DNA of 9,332 nt from Desulfobacterales bacterium (lineage in GTDB: Bacteria > Desulfobacterota > Desulfobacteria > Desulfobacterales > UBA5852), in assembly GCA_030066455.1 (NCBI GenBank), contig JASJBQ010000172.1:1-9332 (forward strand), written 5' to 3'. The position numbers and the translations under genes were made by a program. The notes below the pieces were generated by a model. That model was not told where the DNA came from, ran no database searches, and saw nothing but the letters and a program-made list of their open reading frames with translations. Each line of letters opens with the position of its first letter. The first letter of the stretch is position 1. Positions 6,724 through 9,332 of the stretch are shown one piece after another.

Positions 6724-6777
6724 CACACCGCATCGCATGTGGTTGCGCCACGATCCTTAAAGCCCGGAAGCCGTAGA

Positions 6778-6876
6778 TTTTGGTTTCGGGCAAGGCCGCA
6801 ACGACCTGACGCCCGCAGGCGTAGCCTTGCTACGTCGAGGACCGGCAGGGAGCGAGAACGCCGCCCGAGGCCAAAA
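6778..6876. repeat. Second, ~99-bp palindromic element (REP/MITE-like)
   Basis: The arms TTTTGGTTTCGGGC (6778-6791) and GCCCGAGGCCAAAA (6863-6876) are inverted copies at 12 of 14 positions. A perfect hairpin, CGTAGC-CTT-GCTACG (6820-6834), sits exactly at their shared midpoint (6827). Intermediate parts pair only partly. The sequence differs from the 6395-6520 palindrome but the architecture is the same: long arms and a central GTA/TAC hairpin. It lies just past the stop of the minus-strand hydrolase-like gene, 25 bp from its TAA, where it may act as a transcript end or 3' stabiliser. Bases 6724-6777 before it contain nothing I can name. Confidence 0.65.
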
Positions 6877-6900
6877 GATGCTGTTCCAATGGGACAATTG

Positions 6901-7836
6901 TTAGTAGAGGCAGATAAACAGCTTCCCCATCGGCGTCAATTCACCCGGAGCGGCCGGGCTTTCGGTCTGTGCCGGTGCGGCCGGCGGGTTGCCCTGAATG
7001 AAGTTGACCATTTCCCAGGCTACCCGGTCCTCGCTCACGCCGGTCAGGGTCTCTGGGCCGGGGGGCAGCGCGTCCCAAGATTCGAAATCCACCATGGTGG
7101 GGTAGACCCGGCCGCGCACGGACGGTGCGCCGGAAAGGGCCGCGGCGATCATGGTCTCCGGGTAGGGGTCGCCGCTGAAGGGGTCGTCGTTGCCCCCGGA
7201 GAGAACCAGGGTCGGTACGGTGACATCGAAAAGGTCCATGCCCATCAGGCCTTCCGGACAGAGGTGCAGCAGAGTCCGCTGCTCGGGGCACTGGGTAATG
7301 CCGCCGGCGATGATCAGGCCATCCACTTCACGGCCCAGGCGAATCGCGGCATTGGTGGCCGAAAAGGCGCCCATGCGGATACCGGCCAGCCAGACCGGGA
7401 TGCTCTCCCGGGAGCGCACCCAGGCCACGATTTCACGCACGTCGCGGGCGTGGTCGGCACTGATCCTGAAGATCCCGCTGCCGTGCCAGCCGTTCAGCCC
7501 CAGATGGGAGTTGTGATCGAAAGGCGTGTCCGGCAGGATGACCATGATGTCCTGCTTGATCAGGCTGGCCATCAGACCGGTGGGAATGTCCCCGTCACGG
7601 CCGATGGCCGGCTGGTTGAAGACGTGGGTGAGTTCCAGGCGGCCGCTGCCGTCCGGAAACAGAACGACGGCTGCCGCCGGATCGTCCGGCCGGAAGACCA
7701 ACAGCCGGTTGCGGATGCCGTCCCGGGTCTCGATCTGGATCAGTCGGGGGTTTGCCATGGCAGACGGCGACCATGCGGCGGTCAGACCGCATAAAAAGAC
7801 AATCAACAGACCCAGGCGCACGATTTGGCGTTGCAT
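6901..7836 (-). CDS. Exported alpha/beta-hydrolase-fold protein lacking the nucleophile serine
   Basis: This is a 311-residue protein with a signal peptide (hydrophobic core about residues 8-20, likely cleavage after SAMA, residue 28), hence periplasmic or secreted. The body fits an alpha/beta-hydrolase fold: VVLFPDGSGRLEL (57-69) matches the oxyanion-loop strand, DHARDVREIVAWV (128-140) the helix before the nucleophile elbow, and VPTLVLSGGNDDPF (207-220) the strand bearing the acid (Asp217). The elbow reads VWLAGIRMGAFSA, with Arg154 where related proteins, as I remember them, have GTSRG with serine. Near the C-terminus, Glu262 occupies the position where relatives seem to carry the catalytic histidine. 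Hydrolysis by the usual triad is therefore unlikely. The protein ends in a Pro/Ala-rich tail (about 282-302). GGGAGAG lies four bases before the start. It is transcribed divergently from the oxidoreductase gene and converges on the response regulator. Function unknown; a binding role is inference. Confidence 0.82.
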   Translation of the reverse strand: MQRQIVRLGLLIVFLCGLTAAWSPSAMANPRLIQIETRDGIRNRLLVFRPDDPAAAVVLFPDGSGRLELTHVFNQPAIGRDGDIPTGLMASLIKQDIMVILPDTPFDHNSHLGLNGWHGSGIFRISADHARDVREIVAWVRSRESIPVWLAGIRMGAFSATNAAIRLGREVDGLIIAGGITQCPEQRTLLHLCPEGLMGMDLFDVTVPTLVLSGGNDDPFSGDPYPETMIAAALSGAPSVRGRVYPTMVDFESWDALPPGPETLTGVSEDRVAWEMVNFIQGNPPAAPAQTESPAAPGELTPMGKLFICLY

Positions 7837-7884
7837 GGCACTCTCCCGTACATGATGTGGGACCGTATCGATCCGGGATAGAAT

Positions 7885-7914
7885 ATAATAGGCACTGACG
7901 GCGCGCGCTGTCCA
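7885..7914 (-). promoter_or_regulatory. Sigma70-type promoter for the hydrolase-like gene
   Basis: On the minus strand, TGGACA (7914-7909, 5/6) is followed after 18 bp by TATTAT (7890-7885, 5/6). The transcript would start near 7878, about 40 nt before ATG 7836. An inverted repeat GTGTCG/CGACAC (7940-7945 and 7956-7961) lies just upstream, between this promoter and the divergent one at 8002, and might be an operator; I see no further support for that. Confidence 0.55.
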
Positions 7915-8001
7915 ATGAAAAATGCATCCTCCCGTCCCCGTGTCGGCGGACCCGGCGACACCCGTCGCCGATTCGAATGGGCCGCAGGCGCCAGATTGCG
8001 A

Positions 8002-8030
8002 TTGACCTCAAACCGGGGCTTCTCTATAGT
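8002..8030 (+). promoter_or_regulatory. Near-consensus sigma70-type promoter
   Basis: TTGACC (8002-8007, 5/6) and TATAGT (8025-8030, 5/6) are separated by exactly 17 bp. Transcription would start near 8037, about 290 bases before the oxidoreductase start and about 150 bases before a terminator-like hairpin. It is the best promoter match I found in the window. Confidence 0.7.
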
Positions 8031-8036
8031 AGCTGA

Positions 8037-8226
8037 CAACCTGCCGCCAGGGCTTGCGCTTTGCGCCGGCAGGCCAATTCCCTGAATCGCCGTCACTTCC
8101 GTCTACAAGTCCCTGGTGTCAACCGCCGTTCCAAACTGCTGCGGAGGCATGCCGTGAGAACCCATAATAACAAGTTGCCCCTGTAAGGCCCGCGCCGATC
8201 CCATCGCGACCGGCACGGGCTTTTGG
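8037..8226 (+). ncRNA. Candidate small RNA or attenuated leader (~190 nt)
   Basis: This segment runs from the predicted start of the 8002-8030 promoter to a terminator-like hairpin. It begins with a stable hairpin: CCTGCCG (8040-8046) pairs with CGGCAGG (8067-8073), enclosing GCGC-TTT-GCGC (8056-8066). Its middle part contains possible long-range pairs (GTTC with GAAC, CAAC with GTTG) around a purine-poor segment, and a GGCATGCC palindrome. No open frame of useful length starts inside it; the one ATG is followed at once by TGA (ATG CCG TGA). I do not recognise it as tmRNA, SRP RNA, RNase P RNA or a named riboswitch, and the resemblance to 6S RNA is too weak to claim. Either a free-standing small RNA or a regulated leader of the downstream oxidoreductase would fit. 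Confidence 0.4.
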
Positions 8227-8227
8227 T
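8185..8227 (+). terminator. Rho-independent terminator-like hairpin (possible attenuator)
   Basis: GCCCGCGCCGATC (8188-8200) pairs with GACCGGCACGGGC (8208-8220) at 11 of 13 positions around a 7-nt loop, and the stem can be extended by the A/T bases at its foot. TTTTGG follows on the plus strand. The T-tract is short, so termination may be partial. It stands 100 bases before the oxidoreductase ATG. The following stretch 8228-8326 holds one more GC-rich hairpin (around 8257-8276) and no clear promoter, so the oxidoreductase probably depends on read-through or on a promoter I do not see. Confidence 0.5.
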
Positions 8228-8315
8228 TGTGATCCACCCGTCAACCCGGAGGCGGCTGCGGTGGCAGTGCCGGCCGCGGTCGAAGGCGTGACCCGCCGAT
8301 ATCGCCCAACCAGCC

Positions 8316-8320
8316 AGGAG
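8316..8320 (+). promoter_or_regulatory. Ribosome binding site of the oxidoreductase gene
   Basis: AGGAG lies six bases before ATG 8327. It fixes the start of a gene that runs off the right edge. Confidence 0.75.
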
Positions 8321-8326
8321 TGGTCT

Positions 8327-9332
8327 ATGCAATACGTCATCATCGGAAACGGCATAGCCGGGGTGAATGCGGCCGAGGCGATCCGCCGCATGGACCCGGA
8401 CGGCCGCATTGTCATGATCGGCGATGAAACGCTTACGCCTTACTGCCGTCCCATGATCAGCATGGTGCTTGAAGGCCGCGTGCCCTATGGCAAACTGCCC
8501 ATTCGACCGGCCTCCTTCTACGACGATTGGAAGGTCGCGCCCATCCTCGGAAACCGCGTGACGGGTCTGGACGTGGATGCCGGCCGCGTGGACGTGAACG
8601 GTAAAAGCGTGCCCTACGACAGACTCCTGATCGCCAGCGGGGCCGATCCGCGGCCCATTCGGGCGGAGGGGCTCGGGCTGGGCAACATCTCCTACATGCG
8701 CACCGAAGCCCATGTGCGCCGCATGCTGGACGCCCTGGATGGAGGGGCCCGGCGAGCCCTGGTGCTGGGGGGCGGGTTGGTGGGGTTCAAGGCGGCCTAC
8801 GGCCTGATGTGCCGGGGACTCGCCGTGACCATGCTCATCCGCTCGGGCTATCCGCTGTCCATGCAGGTGGATGCCTTTGCCGGCGGTATGATCCTGGATA
8901 CACTGACGGCCCATGGACTGGATGTGCGCGTCGACATCGCGGCCGAGGTCTTCGAGGGCCAGGAAACCGTGACGGCGGCCCGGCTTTCGGACGGCAGCCG
9001 GCTGGACTGCGACCTGGTGGTGATCGGCAAGGGCGTGCTGCCGGCCCTGGACTTCGTGCCCCGCGACCGGATCGCGGTTGACCTGGGCCTGGTGGTGGAT
9101 CAATTCCTGCAAACCAGCGCACCGCATGTCTATGCCGCGGGGGATGCGGCCGAATCCATTGACGTGGCCCGCCAAACCCGTTGGGTGAATGCCATCTGGC
9201 CGGAGGCCGCCGCCCAGGGACGGGTGGCCGGGATCAATATGGCCGGGCGCCCGGTGCCCTACGAGCGCAGCCTGAGCCGCAACGTCATCCGCATCTTCGA
9301 TCTGGACGTGATGACCGCCGGGGTCGTCGACC
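8327..9332 (+). CDS. FAD/NAD(P)-dependent oxidoreductase (pyridine nucleotide-disulfide family), 3' end outside window
   Basis: The frame is open from ATG 8327 to the right edge, 335 residues, so the C-terminus is missing; relatives have about 400-420 residues. The first Rossmann motif binding FAD is at the N-terminus (VIIGNGIAGVNAAEAIR; glycines 7, 9, 12). The second, for NAD(P)H, is VLGGGLVGFKAAYGL (glycines 148-150 and 153). ASGADPRPI (103-111) and VYAAGDAAE (268-276) are the conserved strands that close the FAD site. The layout matches rubredoxin reductase, ferredoxin reductase and the N-terminal part of NirB. PYCRP (38-42) lies where relatives have Y-x-R-P; I see no CoA-disulfide-reductase cysteine motif. 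The strand-end position where NADH enzymes usually carry Glu appears to be Ile171-Arg172, so cofactor preference is uncertain. It presumably transfers electrons from NAD(P)H to a small redox protein, but the partner is not visible. A good Shine-Dalgarno (AGGAG) supports the start. Most of the opposite-strand open frame over this gene is a shadow. Confidence 0.9.
   Translation, partial: MQYVIIGNGIAGVNAAEAIRRMDPDGRIVMIGDETLTPYCRPMISMVLEGRVPYGKLPIRPASFYDDWKVAPILGNRVTGLDVDAGRVDVNGKSVPYDRLLIASGADPRPIRAEGLGLGNISYMRTEAHVRRMLDALDGGARRALVLGGGLVGFKAAYGLMCRGLAVTMLIRSGYPLSMQVDAFAGGMILDTLTAHGLDVRVDIAAEVFEGQETVTAARLSDGSRLDCDLVVIGKGVLPALDFVPRDRIAVDLGLVVDQFLQTSAPHVYAAGDAAESIDVARQTRWVNAIWPEAAAQGRVAGINMAGRPVPYERSLSRNVIRIFDLDVMTAGVVD

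Noticed and set aside
6438..6776. 112-codon plus-strand open frame in the repeat island
   Set aside because: It spans half of the palindrome and both tandem units, its internal peptide similarity is explained by the DNA repeat, and there is no ribosome site.
6593..6793. 66-codon minus-strand open frame
   Set aside because: It covers one tandem unit and the start of the second palindrome. The matching frame in the other unit is broken by a stop, so the DNA repeat explains it better than a protein; a small real protein is not fully excluded.
8037..8226. 6S RNA, SRP RNA or a known riboswitch
   Set aside because: The signature loops I know (SRP GGAAG region, TPP and cobalamin boxes, 6S closing stem) are not present in recognisable form.
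8093..9175. Long 360-codon open frame on the minus strand
   Set aside because: It is antisense to the clear FAD/NAD(P) oxidoreductase and has His/Gly/Arg-rich text with no recognisable domain, as expected from the opposite strand of GC-rich coding DNA.

Overview
The window is GC-rich bacterial DNA with densely packed genes on both strands. The gene content is a nucleotide-exchange-type transporter, a B12-binding radical SAM protein, a YihG-type acyltransferase, an OmpR-type two-component pair and a pyridine-nucleotide disulfide-type oxidoreductase. Together with the palindromic intergenic repeats this suggests a Gram-negative anaerobe, perhaps Desulfobacterota. That placement is an impression from protein resemblance, not a test.

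Layout. Bases 1-310 (+) hold the C-terminal end of an ATP/ADP-translocase-like carrier. Bases 453-1091 (+) encode a polytopic membrane protein of unknown function. Three minus-strand genes follow, in transcription order: a decayed B12-binding radical SAM gene (4483-3291), a YihG-like lysophosphatidate acyltransferase (3262-2324), and an exported HtrA-like protein with PDZ domain whose catalytic triad is gone (2148-1159). A good minus-strand sigma70-type promoter (4557-4528) drives the radical SAM gene. Divergent from it is a histidine kinase/response regulator operon (4694-6408, +) joined by an ATGA overlap.

Bases 6395-6900 form a repeat island between convergent genes. It has a 126-bp imperfect palindrome that also supplies the last codons and stop of the response regulator, two diverged tandem copies of a ~122-bp unit, and a second ~100-bp palindrome. 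Next is an exported alpha/beta-hydrolase-fold protein on the minus strand (7836-6901) that lacks the expected nucleophile serine. A 490-bp divergent intergenic region follows. It carries a minus-strand promoter for the hydrolase-like gene, a near-consensus plus-strand promoter (8002-8030), a structured segment of about 190 nt and a terminator-like hairpin (8185-8227). The last gene (8327 to beyond the right edge, +) is an FAD/NAD(P)-dependent oxidoreductase.

Three of the protein genes have lost the residues their superfamilies use for catalysis: the HtrA-like protein, the radical SAM protein and the hydrolase-like protein. The first and third look like maintained pseudoenzymes, with intact frames, signal peptides and ribosome sites. 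The radical SAM gene looks broken, with an internal deletion plus a frameshift. The most open item is the promoter-to-terminator segment at about 8037-8226, which could be a small RNA or an attenuated leader of the oxidoreductase gene.
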